Counted from the first letter of the stretch, positions 1 through 9,082 are shown. The stretch: DNA of 64,000 nucleotides from Caulobacter zeae (GCF_002858925.1 NZ_PJRS01000010.1:62001-126000), one strand, 5' to 3'. Program-made: numbers and translations. Notes: generated from the letters alone by a model not told the origin.

Positions 1-62
1 CCCGCACGCGCAGATTTTTTCCCGGGCTCACAAAATAGGAGGGTGCGTACAGGTACGCGCCG

Positions 63-644
63 ATGCTCATGGCCGATCGAAAACAAGCGATCGACTGGGC
101 GGCGATCGAGCACGATTTCCGTAACGGATCCATGTCGTTGCGTGAAATGGCGAAGTGGTACGGTGTGTCCGATGGCGCCATTCGCAAGAGGGCCAAGTCT
201 GGCGGGTGGGAGCGCGCGGCCCGGCCCGAAAGTACGCACCGCGCACCGGCGTCAACCAATGCGGCTGGGGGCTCACCGCGAACCGCCCTGACGGCGGCTG
301 CGGCTAGCCCGGTGGCGATCATCGGGCGCGGCCGAAACCTGGTTCTTCGCCTGCTCGACGAGCTCGAGGCCACGACCTGCAATATCGGTGAACTCGATGC
401 CTTCATCGTTCAGGCTACTGGCGGGGATCAGGCCAAGCAGTGCGAGGCGCTCCGGCAGGCCACGTCGCTGAAGCAGCGGTCGGACGTGCTGCGTGCACTT
501 GCCCTCGCGGCGAAGACGCTCTCGGAAGCCGGTCCCCAGGTGGGTAAAAAGGAGGAACGGAACCAAGCCGCCCAGGAGGTTGTCGAAGCAGGCGGAATCT
601 ACGCGCCGCGTCGAGGACCTCGCCTTGCGGTGGACAATAGCTGA
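63..644 (+). CDS. Terminase small subunit-like DNA-binding protein
   Basis: This 193-residue protein sits directly before the large terminase, as small packaging subunits do. The N-terminal 60 residues look like a helix-turn-helix of the phage terminase/resolvase sort: an acidic helix, then [20 protein letters not shown], then a GGW turn. The middle is a low-complexity Ala/Pro linker and the C-terminal half is helical, fitting an oligomerisation region. Its TGA stop overlaps the ATG of the next gene, so the two are probably translationally coupled. The ATG at 63 is the first in-frame start; a second ATG lies at 69. The only purine-rich ribosome-binding-like stretch (around 37-43) is too far upstream to decide between them. 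The family call rests on position plus the HTH, not on a recognised full-length match. Confidence 0.72.
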   Translation: MLMADRKQAIDWAAIEHDFRNGSMSLREMAKWYGVSDGAIRKRAKSGGWERAARPESTHRAPASTNAAGGSPRTALTAAAASPVAIIGRGRNLVLRLLDELEATTCNIGELDAFIVQATGGDQAKQCEALRQATSLKQRSDVLRALALAAKTLSEAGPQVGKKEERNQAAQEVVEAGGIYAPRRGPRLAVDNS

Positions 645-2329
645 TGGCCTTCGACACCGCGTGTGTCGACTGGGAGCAGCGAATAGTCGGACGCCGCTCG
701 CTGATTCCCGCTCCGCTCTTCGCCAATGAGGCCGAAGAGGCACTGGCAGTCTTCAAGTCACTACGGATCGTTGATGCTCCAGGTCAGCCGACCTTCGGCG
801 AAGCTTGTGAACAGTGGGTGTTCGACTTCGTCGGCGCCATCTTCGGCGCCTACGATGCCGACGCGGGACGCCAGCTCATCCGCGAATTCTTCCTGCTCAT
901 CAGCAAGAAGAACAGCAAGTCGACGATCGCTGCCGGGATCATGCTCACCGCGCTGATCCGAAACTGGCGACACTCGGCCCTGCTGCTGATCCTGGCGCCA
1001 ACCCTTGAGGTGGCGAACAACGCATTTACGCCCGCCCGGGATATGGTGCGCGCCGACAACGCGCTGGCGGCGCTGCTCCATGTCCAGGAGCACACCCGCA
1101 CCATCACGCACCGGCAGACCAAAGCTATCCTGAAGGTCATCGCGGCCGATTCCGACACGGTGTCAGGCGTCAAATCGTCATTCGTCCTGGTCGACGAGCT
1201 TTGGATTTTCGGCAAGCGGCCCAAGGCCGACGCCATGCTGCGGGAAGCGACCGGCGGCCTGGTCTCAAGGCCGGAAGGCTTCGTTATCTGGTTGACGACG
1301 CAGGCCGACGAAGAGCCGGCGGGCGTGTTCAAGGCGAAGCTCGACTACGCCCGCGACGTCCGCGACGGCGAGATCGACGATCCTCGCTTCCTGCCGGTGC
1401 TCTACGAGTTCCCCGAAAGCATGATCGCCTCCAAGGCGTATCTGCTGCCGAAGAACTTCTACGTCACCAACCCGAACATCGGCCGGTCGGTCGACGTCGA
1501 GTGGCTGACCGACGAGCTGCGAAAGGTGATCAACGCCACCGGCGGTGAGTTGCAGGTCTTCTTGGCCAAGCACCTCAACGTCGAGATCGGCCTGCGCCTG
1601 GCGCATAACCGCTGGCGCGGCGCCGACTACTGGGAAGCGACGGCCGACACGACGCTGACGCTCGACGAGCTGATGCGCCGCTCCGAGGTCTGCACCGTCG
1701 GCATCGACGGCGGCGGCCTGGACGACCTGTTCGGCTTCGCCGTGATGGGTCGCTGTCGCGAGACCCGCGACTTCCTGCTGTGGAACCGGGCCTGGGCGCA
1801 GACGGACGTTTTCGAACGTCGAAAGGACATCGTCACCCAACTCCGAGAGTTCGAGGCCGATAAGGACCTCGTCGCGTGCGAAACCCCTGGTGACGACATC
1901 GCCGACATCGTGGCCATCTGCATTCGCCTGCGCGATGCGGGCCTGCTGCCGGAGACCGGGGCCGTCGGGCTCGACCCGGCGGGCGTCGCCGACTTGGTTG
2001 ACGCCTTGGACCTGGCCGGCATCTCGGCCGGCGGTCAGGCGGTCTCTATCCCGCAGGGCTACCGGCTGTCGGGCAGCGTGTGGGGCATGGAGCGCAAGCT
2101 GAAGGCTCTAGCGCTGTTTCACAGCGGCTCGCGGCTGATGAACTGGTGCGTAGGCAACGCCAAGGGCGAGAAGCGGGGCAACGCCTTGCTGATCACCAAG
2201 CAGGTGTCGGGCTCGGCCAAGATCGACCCGCTCATCGCCAGCTTTAACGCCTTCGACCTGATGAGCCGCAACCCCGTCGCGGCTAACGGCCGCTCGGTCT
2301 ACGAGGACCGCGGCATTCGCAAAATCTGA
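644..2329 (+). CDS. Phage terminase large subunit (ATPase-nuclease)
   Basis: This 561-residue packaging motor has a length typical of HK97-like TerL proteins. The N-terminal ATPase shows a degenerate Walker A (SKKNSKST, residues 87-94) following hydrophobic FFLLI, a Walker B (VLVDELW, about 181-187) and a coupling-type LTTQ segment. The C-terminal nuclease begins near residue 350 with [11 protein letters not shown], where the Asp is a likely metal ligand of the RNase H-like fold. The protein would cut concatemeric phage DNA and translocate it through the portal encoded next. The start overlaps the stop of the small-subunit gene, and the end is followed after 9 bases, including a GGAGG, by the portal gene. 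Confidence 0.95.
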   Translation: MAFDTACVDWEQRIVGRRSLIPAPLFANEAEEALAVFKSLRIVDAPGQPTFGEACEQWVFDFVGAIFGAYDADAGRQLIREFFLLISKKNSKSTIAAGIMLTALIRNWRHSALLLILAPTLEVANNAFTPARDMVRADNALAALLHVQEHTRTITHRQTKAILKVIAADSDTVSGVKSSFVLVDELWIFGKRPKADAMLREATGGLVSRPEGFVIWLTTQADEEPAGVFKAKLDYARDVRDGEIDDPRFLPVLYEFPESMIASKAYLLPKNFYVTNPNIGRSVDVEWLTDELRKVINATGGELQVFLAKHLNVEIGLRLAHNRWRGADYWEATADTTLTLDELMRRSEVCTVGIDGGGLDDLFGFAVMGRCRETRDFLLWNRAWAQTDVFERRKDIVTQLREFEADKDLVACETPGDDIADIVAICIRLRDAGLLPETGAVGLDPAGVADLVDALDLAGISAGGQAVSIPQGYRLSGSVWGMERKLKALALFHSGSRLMNWCVGNAKGEKRGNALLITKQVSGSAKIDPLIASFNAFDLMSRNPVAANGRSVYEDRGIRKI

Positions 2330-2338
2330 GGAGGGCGA

Positions 2339-3643
2339 ATGGCCATCCCCCGTCCCCTCGTTCTCTCCGAGGGCGAAACCGTTTCGCTGCGCTCGCGACC
2401 GTCCAGCGGCAGCGCCGCGGGCCTTCTAGCGCTGTCCTTGTCCGATCCCCTGATCGCCGAGTTCTTCCGTGGCGGCTACGCCTCGGCTTCGGGCGCGACG
2501 GTGAACGTCGAGACCGCGCTGCGTAACCCGGCGATGTTCCGGGCGCTGAGCCTGATTTCCTACGCGATCGGGATGCTGCCTTTCCAGGTGATCGACGAGA
2601 CCACCAAGGAGAAGGCGACGGGCCATGCGCTCTATCGGCTCCTGCACAGGGAGCCCAACGGCTGGCAGACGGCGTTCGACTTCCGGTCGCTGATGCAGCT
2701 CCGAGCGCTGGTCTACGGCGATGCCTACGCCCTGATCGTCCGCAGCTATCAGGTGCGCAGCCGTCGAAGCGAGCCGGTGCGGCTGATCCCGCTCAATCCA
2801 GATTGGGTGAAGCCAGTGCAGGCCGACGACTGGTCGGTTACCTACGAGTACTCCCCGCCGAAAGGCGGACGCCGCGTCTTCGCCGCCAGCGAAATCTTCC
2901 ACCTGCGAGGTCTGTCGCTCGACGGCTTCCGCGGCCTTTCGCTGGTCCGGCAGGCGCGCGAGGCGATCGGCCTGGCGATCAGCGCCGAGCTGGCCTCCGC
3001 TCGACTGTTCAAGAACGGCGCGTTCGTTTCGGGGGTGCTGGAGCATCCAGGATCGCTGTCGGAGACGGCTTACGGCCGCCTGAAGGAGAGCCTTTCCGAG
3101 AAGGAAGGCGCCGACAACGCCTGGCAAAGCATGATCCTCGAGGAGGGGATGAAGTGGGGTGCGGTCGGCTCCACCGCTCGCGACGCCGAGCTGGCCGCCT
3201 TCCGCAAGATGCAGGTCGAGGAAATCGCCCGGGTCACGGGCGTACCGCGCCCGCTGCTGATGGTGGATGAGACGTCGTGGGGCTCGGGCGTCACGGCGCT
3301 TGGCCAGTTCTTCGTCCAGTACGCCCTGAACCCCTGGTTCGAGGCCTGGCAGCAGGCCGCTGAGCGCTCGATGCTGGCAGACGCCGAGAAGGATCGCTTC
3401 TCCATCAAGTTCAACCCGAACGCCCTGCTGCGGGGCTCGGTGAAGGATCAGGGCGAGTTCTTCGCCAAGGCCCTCGGGGCCGGCGGCGCCCCCGGCTGGA
3501 TGACGCAAAACGAGGTTCGCGACCTCAACGACCTACCCGCCCGCGACGGCGGCGACAAGCTCAACCCGGGCTCTCAAGCCAAGCCCGCCAGCCAACCGCA
3601 AGAGGACGCCGATGAGCCGCCTGCCGCTGCGAATTCACGCTAG
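2339..3643 (+). CDS. Phage portal protein (HK97 type)
   Basis: This 434-residue protein has the hallmarks of HK97-family portals. There is an N-terminal segment on aromatic/Ala-rich sequence, the conserved VETALRNPAMFRALSLIS region, and HALYRLLHREPNGWQTAFDF. In the second half comes the ARVTGVPRPLLMVDETSWGS motif followed by the FNPNALLRG stretch near the C-terminus. Portals form the dodecameric ring at one capsid vertex that docks terminase and the head-tail connector. A GAGG ribosome-binding site lies 6-9 bases before the ATG. The last 32 bases overlap the start of the prohead protease gene, which is common in this gene order. Confidence 0.95.
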   Translation: MAIPRPLVLSEGETVSLRSRPSSGSAAGLLALSLSDPLIAEFFRGGYASASGATVNVETALRNPAMFRALSLISYAIGMLPFQVIDETTKEKATGHALYRLLHREPNGWQTAFDFRSLMQLRALVYGDAYALIVRSYQVRSRRSEPVRLIPLNPDWVKPVQADDWSVTYEYSPPKGGRRVFAASEIFHLRGLSLDGFRGLSLVRQAREAIGLAISAELASARLFKNGAFVSGVLEHPGSLSETAYGRLKESLSEKEGADNAWQSMILEEGMKWGAVGSTARDAELAAFRKMQVEEIARVTGVPRPLLMVDETSWGSGVTALGQFFVQYALNPWFEAWQQAAERSMLADAEKDRFSIKFNPNALLRGSVKDQGEFFAKALGAGGAPGWMTQNEVRDLNDLPARDGGDKLNPGSQAKPASQPQEDADEPPAAANSR

Positions 3644-4496
3644 CGCCCGACCGGGCGCGCTGCCCGTTCCCGCCCGCCGCGACGTGCAGGCCTTCACCAC
3701 GCCGAGCGTGCTGGACCGTTGGAGCGAGGACGCCGCAGGCGTCCGCGCCCTGGCCCAGGGCGACAACGTCATCACCATGTTCGAGACGATCGGCGAGGAT
3801 TGGTGGACGGGTGGCGGCGTCACGGCCAAGGGCGTCGCGGCCAAGCTGCGCGCCATCGGCGACCGCCCCGTCGAGGTTCAGATCAATTCGCCCGGCGGCG
3901 ACATGTTCGAAGGCATCGCCATCTACAATGTCCTGCGCGAGCATTCGCAGGAGATCACGGTCAAGGTCATGGGGATGGCGGCCTCGGCCGCGTCCATCAT
4001 CGCCATGGCCGGCGACAGGGTCGAGATCGGCGCGGCGTCCTTCATCATGATCCACAATTGCTGGGTGCTCGCCATGGGCAACCGGCACGACATGGCAGAG
4101 ACCGCCGAGTTCCTCGCCCCGTTCGATGCCGCCATGGCCGAGGTCTACGCCGCGCGCACCGGCCAGAAGGTGGCCGACATCGTCAAGTGGATGGACGCCG
4201 AGACCTTCATGTCCGGCTCGCAGGCCATCGAGCGCAAGTTCGCTGACGCCCTCCTGTCCGCCGACAAGCTGACGACCGACGAGAAGGCCAAGGCCAGCGA
4301 CCGTCAGATCAACGAGCTGCGGGCGATGGAGCTTCAGCTCGTGTCCGCCGGCCTTACCCGCACCCAAGCGCGCGAGCGCATCAACAAGATCAAGGGCACG
4401 CCTGGCGCTGCCCACGATGAGCCCCCCACGCCCGGCGCTGGGGACACCGACTGGCACGGCGATCTCGCCGCGCTGATTGCATCCTTCCAGGCCTGA
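3612..4496 (+). CDS. ClpP-like prohead protease
   Basis: This 294-residue serine protease of the ClpP/crotonase fold is expected to process the capsid protein during head maturation. The visible motifs are INSPGGDMFEGIAIYN (oxyanion region), GMAASAASIIAMAG with the likely nucleophile Ser125, and FIMIHN with His148. These are laid out as in phage-encoded ClpP-type prohead proteases. The C-terminal 70 residues are charged and helical, ending in an acidic Pro/Gly-rich tail, and may act as a scaffold-like extension. The gene overlaps the portal by 32 bases and is followed 11 bases later by the capsid gene. Confidence 0.93.
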   Translation: MSRLPLRIHASARPGALPVPARRDVQAFTTPSVLDRWSEDAAGVRALAQGDNVITMFETIGEDWWTGGGVTAKGVAAKLRAIGDRPVEVQINSPGGDMFEGIAIYNVLREHSQEITVKVMGMAASAASIIAMAGDRVEIGAASFIMIHNCWVLAMGNRHDMAETAEFLAPFDAAMAEVYAARTGQKVADIVKWMDAETFMSGSQAIERKFADALLSADKLTTDEKAKASDRQINELRAMELQLVSAGLTRTQARERINKIKGTPGAAHDEPPTPGAGDTDWHGDLAALIASFQA

Positions 4497-4507
4497 AAGG
4501 CACCCTC

Positions 4508-5821
4508 ATGAACAAGACCATCGTGACGCCGGCTACGGCCGGCGCGACTTCGCGCGCCCTCGCCGCGGCCGTGCCGCCCGCCATCCTGGCTGGCGCCATG
4601 GCGCACGCCTTCCCCCGCGCCATCATCGGTCAGCGCATCCGCGCCGACGTGAACGACCCCAAGGCCATGATCGGCCAGCTGCAAGCCGCGTTCGACGCCT
4701 TCAAGGCCGCGAACGACGAGAAGCTGAAAGGCAAGGCCGACGCCGTTCTCGACGAGAAGGTGCAGAAGATCGACGCCGCCGTCGGCGACTTCCAGAAGGC
4801 CATCGACGACCTGAACGCCAAGATGGCGGCGCAGCGGACGGGCGACATCTCCGACCGCCGCTCGCCCGAGCAGATCGAGTACGCCAGCGCCTTCAACGCC
4901 CACGTCCGTACCGGCGACATCCAGGCGGCCATGTCGCGCGGCAGCGACGCCGACGGCGGTTACACCGCCCCGGTCGAGTGGGATCGCACGATCAGCGATA
5001 AGCTCAAGCTGGTCTCGCCGATCCGCGAGCACGCCACTGTCCAGCCGATTTCCAAGGCCGGCTTCAAGAAGCTTTTCAACGACCGCGTGATCGGCTCGGG
5101 CTGGGTCGGCGAAACCGCCGCGCGCCCGGAAACCGGCACGCCGGGCCTGTCGATCCTCGATTTCCTGCCGGGCGAACTCTACGCCAACGCCTCGGCGACG
5201 CAGACCCTGCTCGACGATAGCGAGATCGACATCGAGGCCTGGCTGCAGAACGAAATCGAGCCCGAGTTCGCGCGCCAGGAGGCCATCGCCTTCCTTTCGG
5301 GCAACGGCACCAACAAGCCGTTCGGCGTCCTGACCTACGTGACCGGCGCCGCCAACGCGGCCAAGCACCCTTGGGGCGCCATCACCGTCGTGAACTCGGG
5401 GGCGGCCGCCGCCCTGACCGGCGACGGCATCATCTCGATCATCTACGACCTGCCCAAGGCGCACTCGGCCAACGCCAAGTTCTTCATGAACCGCCAGACG
5501 CAGTCGAAGGCGCGCCTGCTGAAGGACGGCCAGAACAACTACCTGTGGCAGCCGTCCTTCCAGGCCGGCCAGCCGGCGACGCTGGCGGGCGAGGCCGTGG
5601 TCGATACGCCCGACATGCCCAACGTCGCGGCCGACAACATCGCCGCCCTCTACGGCGACATGCGCGAAACCTATCTGGTCATCGACCGCATCGGCATCCG
5701 CGTCCTGCGCGACCCCTACACCAACAAGCCCTTCGTGATGTTCTACGTCACCAAGCGCGTCGGCGGCGGGGTGAAGAACCCGCAGTCGATGCGGGCGCTG
5801 AAGATCGCCGCCAACACCTGA
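4508..5821 (+). CDS. Major capsid protein (HK97 fold)
   Basis: This 437-residue capsid protein starts with a hydrophobic/Ala-rich segment and then a charged coiled coil (about residues 55-110) that corresponds to the delta/scaffold domain removed by the adjacent protease. From about 150 onward it matches the HK97 fold: DADGGYTAPVEWDRTI, the ARPETGTPGLSILDFLPGELYA region, and the E-loop/P-domain segment DIEAWLQNEIEPEFARQEA followed by GNGTNKPFGVL. The C-terminal part (DMPNVAADNIAALYGDMRETY, VLRDPYTNKPFVMFYVTKRV) is strongly diagnostic of the family. A purine-rich site precedes the ATG. Confidence 0.95.
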   Translation: MNKTIVTPATAGATSRALAAAVPPAILAGAMAHAFPRAIIGQRIRADVNDPKAMIGQLQAAFDAFKAANDEKLKGKADAVLDEKVQKIDAAVGDFQKAIDDLNAKMAAQRTGDISDRRSPEQIEYASAFNAHVRTGDIQAAMSRGSDADGGYTAPVEWDRTISDKLKLVSPIREHATVQPISKAGFKKLFNDRVIGSGWVGETAARPETGTPGLSILDFLPGELYANASATQTLLDDSEIDIEAWLQNEIEPEFARQEAIAFLSGNGTNKPFGVLTYVTGAANAAKHPWGAITVVNSGAAAALTGDGIISIIYDLPKAHSANAKFFMNRQTQSKARLLKDGQNNYLWQPSFQAGQPATLAGEAVVDTPDMPNVAADNIAALYGDMRETYLVIDRIGIRVLRDPYTNKPFVMFYVTKRVGGGVKNPQSMRALKIAANT

Positions 5822-5916
5822 CATCGGCATTCGTACCGGGTCGGCTCAGTGCCGACCCGGCTTTCCCAGGCGGGCGCTACCCGTCTCGGCAAGCCGGGCC
5901 AACAAAGGAGACCCCC

Positions 5917-6069
5917 ATGGCCAAGACCGCCGACAAGCAAGCCGATGCCCCTGACACCGACCTCGTCGAACTGAACGACCCGACCTTCTCGGGCGTCGAG
6001 GCCGTCAGCAAGGCCCTCGGCATGAAGCTGGCCGACGAGGTCACCCCTGAGCCGATCGCCGAGGCCTGA
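5917..6069 (+). CDS. Small acidic protein between capsid and connector genes
   Basis: This 50-residue acidic protein starts at an ATG preceded by a good AAAGGAG ribosome-binding site. It reads MAKTADKQADAPDTDLVELN and ends PEPIAEA. I do not recognise a family; short acidic proteins at this position in HK97-like phages sometimes decorate or stabilise heads. It ends two bases before the connector gene, so it belongs to the same transcript. The strong RBS and the tight spacing argue that it is real. Confidence 0.6.
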   Translation: MAKTADKQADAPDTDLVELNDPTFSGVEAVSKALGMKLADEVTPEPIAEA

Positions 6070-6071
6070 TC

Positions 6072-6377
6072 ATGTTGAACGTCGTCGTCACCGCCACGGG
6101 GCCTCTGTTCACGCTCGACGAAGCCAAGGTGCATCTCAACGTCCTGCACGCTGACGACGACACCAACATCGAGGTTCTCAGCAACGCTGCGGTCGCCGCG
6201 GTGCTTCAGCATTGCAACATCGCCACCGTGCCGGAGGGCGACATTCCCGAAGCGGCTTTCAAGGTCGCGTCGCTGATCGTGCTCAGCGTTCTCTACGGGG
6301 GTGGTCAGTTGGACGCGGCGCGGTTGCCGGCCTCGGCGCGAATGCTCGTCGACCCTTACCGGTGGCTAAGGGTCTAG
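6072..6377 (+). CDS. Head-tail connector protein (gp6-like)
   Basis: The 101-residue product has the layout of HK97 gp6-like connectors. These open with a beta segment then FTLDEAKVHLNV, acidic DADDDTNIE-type helices, a central AAVAAVLQHCNI helix and a C-terminal helix with LPASARMLVDPYRWLRV. Such proteins form a ring below the portal. The family similarity is visible by eye (LDEAKxHLNV plus LxxPYR), and the genomic position immediately after the capsid gene agrees. Confidence 0.8.
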   Translation: MLNVVVTATGPLFTLDEAKVHLNVLHADDDTNIEVLSNAAVAAVLQHCNIATVPEGDIPEAAFKVASLIVLSVLYGGGQLDAARLPASARMLVDPYRWLRV

Positions 6378-6379
6378 GC

Positions 6380-6574
6380 ATGGCCTGGGTTCGCTTCACC
6401 TCTGACCACGATTTCACCCCTGCCGCCGACCGGCGCAGGACGACGGCTTACAAGGCCGGCCAGGTGCGGCGGGTTACGCGCGAGTGTGCTGGCCAGGCTA
6501 TCGGCCTGGGGCGCGCCGTCACAGTGGCCACGCCCAACCGCGAGGACGCCAAGCGTCTGCTCGCTGAAAGATGA
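6380..6574 (+). CDS. Small phage protein, unknown function
   Basis: A 64-residue basic protein, MAWVRFTSDHDFTPAADRRR onward, starts two bases after the connector stop. It ends seven bases before the head-closure gene. It contains an FTSDHDFTP(A)ADRRRTTAYKAGQ segment of a type often seen in short proteins of phage head-joining modules: a beta hairpin with Lys/Arg, then a GRAVTVATP strand. I cannot assign a function. The tight packing in the structural operon is the main support. Confidence 0.6.
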   Translation: MAWVRFTSDHDFTPAADRRRTTAYKAGQVRRVTRECAGQAIGLGRAVTVATPNREDAKRLLAER

Positions 6575-6580
6575 TCGGCT

Positions 6581-6946
6581 ATGGCTTGGAAACCGCCCGG
6601 GCGCAGCGAGCTGCGCGAACGGGTTCGCTTCGAGGTGCGCCGCAAGGGTGAGCGCGTCGGGGGCGTCATCAAGGAAGAGTGGGTCACGTTCTGCCCGGAC
6701 CGGCGGGTGCGTCTGCTGCCGCAGCGCGGTGGCGAGAGCGTGATCGCCGACCGCGCCGCCGGGGTGTCGGTCTGGATCTTGGACGTTCCGGCCGACTCGG
6801 TCGTGCGCCAGATCACGGCGGCTATGCGTGTGGTCGACGCTCGCGATGAAGCGCGAACCTGGGACATCAAGAGCCCGCCGCTCGACCTTGCCGGCGATGA
6901 TCGCTGGCGCACCCTGACCTTGGAGATGGGCGGCAGCGATGGCTAG
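6581..6946 (+). CDS. Head closure / head-tail adaptor protein
   Basis: This 121-residue protein resembles the Phage_H_T_join family. It has an N-terminal GRSELRERVRFEVRRKGER strand pair, a WVTFCPDRRVRLLPQRGGES region and a C-terminal VVDARDEARTWDIKSPPLDLAG segment, which corresponds to the usual end-of-domain IxxPxxx-RW pattern. Members plug the connector and attach the tail. The start overlaps no gene, and the stop overlaps the next ATG by eight bases, in keeping with a coupled head-tail joining cassette. Confidence 0.78.
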   Translation: MAWKPPGRSELRERVRFEVRRKGERVGGVIKEEWVTFCPDRRVRLLPQRGGESVIADRAAGVSVWILDVPADSVVRQITAAMRVVDARDEARTWDIKSPPLDLAGDDRWRTLTLEMGGSDG

Positions 6947-7484
6947 CAAGGTCAAGGGCCTGGACCGCCTCACGCGGCAGCTCGCCGCGCTTCCGAACAG
7001 CGTCCGCATGGCCATTGCCGACGAACTGGAGATGAGTGCCGAAGACCTCGCCGACGCCATCCGCCGGGCAGCCCCGGCCGACAGCGGGGACCTGCGCACC
7101 TCGATCGGATCTTGCGAGGGCGAGCCGCCCAAGACCAGCGCCACCGGCGCTTTCGGCGCGAGCAGCAAGGGCCTGAGCCGTTGGGGCTCGGCCTTGAATC
7201 GGGCGGGCCTTCTGTTCTCGGTCTTCGCCGGCAACAACAAGGTTTTCTATCCCCGCTGGGTGGAGTTCGGCACGTCTGGCAGCGTTCGGACGCAGCGCGT
7301 GGGCGCCCGCGCCACTGACTACAAGCAGCACAAGACGCACGGCCGCAAGGCCCGGCGGACCCATCCCGGCACGCGGGCTCAACCCTTCTTTTTCCCCACC
7401 ATCCGTGCGTGGCGAAAGGTGCTGCGCACGCGGATGGTCAAGGCTGCCCGCAAGGCGGCGAAGGAAATCGCAGCGCTCCGATGA
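6939..7484 (+). CDS. HK97 gp10-like tail/neck component
   Basis: The 181-residue product fits the HK97-gp10 family of neck or tail-completion proteins. It has an N-terminal helix (MASKVKGLDRLTRQLAALP), ADAIRRAAPADSGDLRTSIG (the conserved AP-x-DTGxLRxSI-like motif), VFYPRWVEFGTSG (the YxxxvEfGT motif) and QPFFFPTIRAWRKV near the end (the PAxPFlrPA-type motif). The TGA stop is nested in the ATG of the next gene (ATGA), indicating translational coupling. Confidence 0.85.
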   Translation: MASKVKGLDRLTRQLAALPNSVRMAIADELEMSAEDLADAIRRAAPADSGDLRTSIGSCEGEPPKTSATGAFGASSKGLSRWGSALNRAGLLFSVFAGNNKVFYPRWVEFGTSGSVRTQRVGARATDYKQHKTHGRKARRTHPGTRAQPFFFPTIRAWRKVLRTRMVKAARKAAKEIAALR

Positions 7485-7906
7485 CCAGCCCAACCGTAGA
7501 AATCCAGATCGCGGCCGATGCCGCGTTGGTCGCGTCGGCCGACGTCCTGGCCATCGTCTTCGCGACGGCGGACGGGCCAGCGATCTACGCCCGGGGCCAG
7601 GACTTCGACGCCGTCTATCCGCGCATCACCTTCGGCGCGCCGGAGCGGGTTCCTCGCGGCCGGGGCTGCGGCGTGTCGGCCGACATCATCCTGACGGTCC
7701 ATTGCTGGGCGCAAGGCCCGGATTGCACCCTTAAGGCCGGGGCCTTGGCCGACGCCGTCATCAAGGAGCTGGTGCGTCCCCTACCGCTGAACGGCTGGCG
7801 CGTCAGCAGTTGGGAGGAAGTCAGGTCGCGCCCGGTTGGCGACCCTGACCCGACCGTCGAGCACTTCGTCACCGAAATTCGCTGGACCGTCCACGGGGCC
7901 GGCTAG
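7481..7906 (+). CDS. Tail terminator/completion protein (DUF3168-like)
   Basis: This 141-residue protein has the position and features of DUF3168 tail-terminator proteins. There is an N-terminal helix and two strands ending in a VYPRITFG-type motif, a central HCWAQGPDCTLKAGALADAV segment with the small helix seen in this family, and WTVHGAG at the end. The start was chosen as the ATG that overlaps the previous stop as ATGA. A terminator caps the tail tube at the neck. Confidence 0.75.
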   Translation: MTSPTVEIQIAADAALVASADVLAIVFATADGPAIYARGQDFDAVYPRITFGAPERVPRGRGCGVSADIILTVHCWAQGPDCTLKAGALADAVIKELVRPLPLNGWRVSSWEEVRSRPVGDPDPTVEHFVTEIRWTVHGAG

Positions 7907-7949
7907 CAACCCGCTGGCCCATCGGCCAGCACTAAGCGGAGAAAGCACT

Positions 7950-8408
7950 ATGAGCGATTACGTCGCTGGCGAGGCCGGCCACCAGCTGGGGTTCAAATTC
8001 CAAGACCCCGCAGTGCCGGCCAACTACAACCTGTCCTGCTCGATCAACACGAGCCGCAAGGTCGACCTGACCAACGAGCTGTCGACCAGCATGAGGAAGA
8101 AATGCACCGACCCTAAGGCCCCGGCGCGACCGGTGCGGAGGGTGAAGTCGCAGGACATCAAGTTCACCGGGGCCGGGACGGCGGACATCCCGTCGGCCAT
8201 GACCCTCGTGAAGCTCTGGCAGACCGGTACGGCCTTCTCGGGGAAGCTGATCGAGGATGCCGCGACGGGCTTCACCATCACCGGCATGTGGCAGATCGAG
8301 AGCATGAGCCTCGGCGGTGACTCGGAAGACGATCAGGTGTTCGATATCTCGCTCGCGATCGCCGATCCTGACTTCGAAATCACCTTCGCGGCCCCGGCCG
8401 GAGGCTGA
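7950..8408 (+). CDS. Major tail tube protein
   Basis: This 152-residue protein is encoded right after the terminator gene and before the tail assembly chaperone, where the tube protein is expected. Its sequence alternates short strands (LGFKFQDPA, YNLSCSIN, KVDLTNELST), a central KSQDIKFTGAGTADIPS block and a C-terminal FDISLAIADPDFEITFA strand. This is consistent with tube proteins of the tail_2/TP901 beta-barrel class. The ATG at 7950 is preceded by GCGGAGAAAG. The call rests on the order of genes as well as the sequence. Confidence 0.8.
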   Translation: MSDYVAGEAGHQLGFKFQDPAVPANYNLSCSINTSRKVDLTNELSTSMRKKCTDPKAPARPVRRVKSQDIKFTGAGTADIPSAMTLVKLWQTGTAFSGKLIEDAATGFTITGMWQIESMSLGGDSEDDQVFDISLAIADPDFEITFAAPAGG

Positions 8409-8410
8409 TC

Positions 8411-8878
8411 ATGAGCCGCGACGGTTCCGTTACGCTCGTCTGGGGCGATGACGAGTATCTGTTTCGCCTGGGGCTCGCCCAATGGCGTCGCATCCAAGAA
8501 AAATGCGATGCCGGCCCGGGCGAAATCTATCGGCGGCTCGTGACCATCGCCACGGTATTAGAGAAAGGCGTCACGCTGACCCAAGCGGCCGCGATGGGCG
8601 CCATCGGCGATTGGCGCATCGACGACGTGCGCGAGCCGATCCTGCAGGGTCTCGTCGGCGGCGGAATGTCGGAGATCGCGGCCGGCGCTCTGGTTCGCAC
8701 GCGGGTCGACCCGGTCGTCGACTTCAAGACGCACCTGGCCCTCGCCTTCGGCATCGTCAAGGCTGGCTTGGGAGAAGTGCCTGACGAGCCGCTGGGGGAG
8801 CCGGCGGGGGGCGCGAAGAAGCCGGCGCGCTCCCCAAGGGCAAGATCCGGTTCGCGTCGATCTACGGCAACGGCCTGA
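8411..8878 (+). CDS. Tail assembly chaperone, short form
   Basis: The 155-residue frame-0 product resembles gene-transfer-agent gp10-type chaperones (DGSVTLVWGDDEYLFRLGLAQW, then DAGPGEIYRRL and an Ala-rich helix). It would bind the tape measure protein and control tube growth. A canonical-looking slippery heptamer at 8806-8812, G GGG GGC in frame 0, would let a fraction of ribosomes shift -1. The longer product would be a 206-residue fusion ending at 9030 (see the separate entry). Past the slip site, frame 0 becomes a basic, low-complexity tail, as expected if the fusion reading is the one under selection there. Confidence 0.85.
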   Translation: MSRDGSVTLVWGDDEYLFRLGLAQWRRIQEKCDAGPGEIYRRLVTIATVLEKGVTLTQAAAMGAIGDWRIDDVREPILQGLVGGGMSEIAAGALVRTRVDPVVDFKTHLALAFGIVKAGLGEVPDEPLGEPAGGAKKPARSPRARSGSRRSTATA

Positions 8879-9030
8879 CCATGGGGCTTAAGCCGGACGA
8901 TGTAGACCGGCTGAGCCTTTGGCAGTTCGCGGCCCTCCTGCGGGCGCACAACATCGCCAACGGCGAAGCGCCCCGTGCGCGCGCTCCCAGCAGCGCCGAG
9001 CATCGGGAGCGTATGGCGCGCCTTGGTTGA
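8806..9030 (+). CDS. -1 frameshift extension of tail assembly chaperone
   Basis: A -1 shift at G GGG GGC would join residues 1-134 of the chaperone to 72 residues read from 8812 to the TGA at 9028-9030. The extension reads REEAGALPKGKIRF at its start and contains MGLKPDDVDRLSLWQFAALL, a helical segment like the small tail-assembly chaperone encoded after gp10 in gene transfer agents (xLxPxDxxRLTxxEl). A separate start at the ATG 8881 would also make this part alone. The G/GT fusion is well known for tail chaperones of lambda-like phages; its use here is inferred from the sequence. Confidence 0.65.
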   Translation, partial: GGREEAGALPKGKIRFASIYGNGLTMGLKPDDVDRLSLWQFAALLRAHNIANGEAPRARAPSSAEHRERMARLG

Positions 9031-9082
9031 CTCTGGAGCCCCCGTCGGGCGGTGCTTGGCGCGCCGTCTAGACGGGGGAATC

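Noticed and set aside
1-62. Short stretch before the small terminase gene
   Set aside because: Only an AGGAGG-like stretch is seen; the upstream sequence needed to call a promoter or cos site is outside the window.
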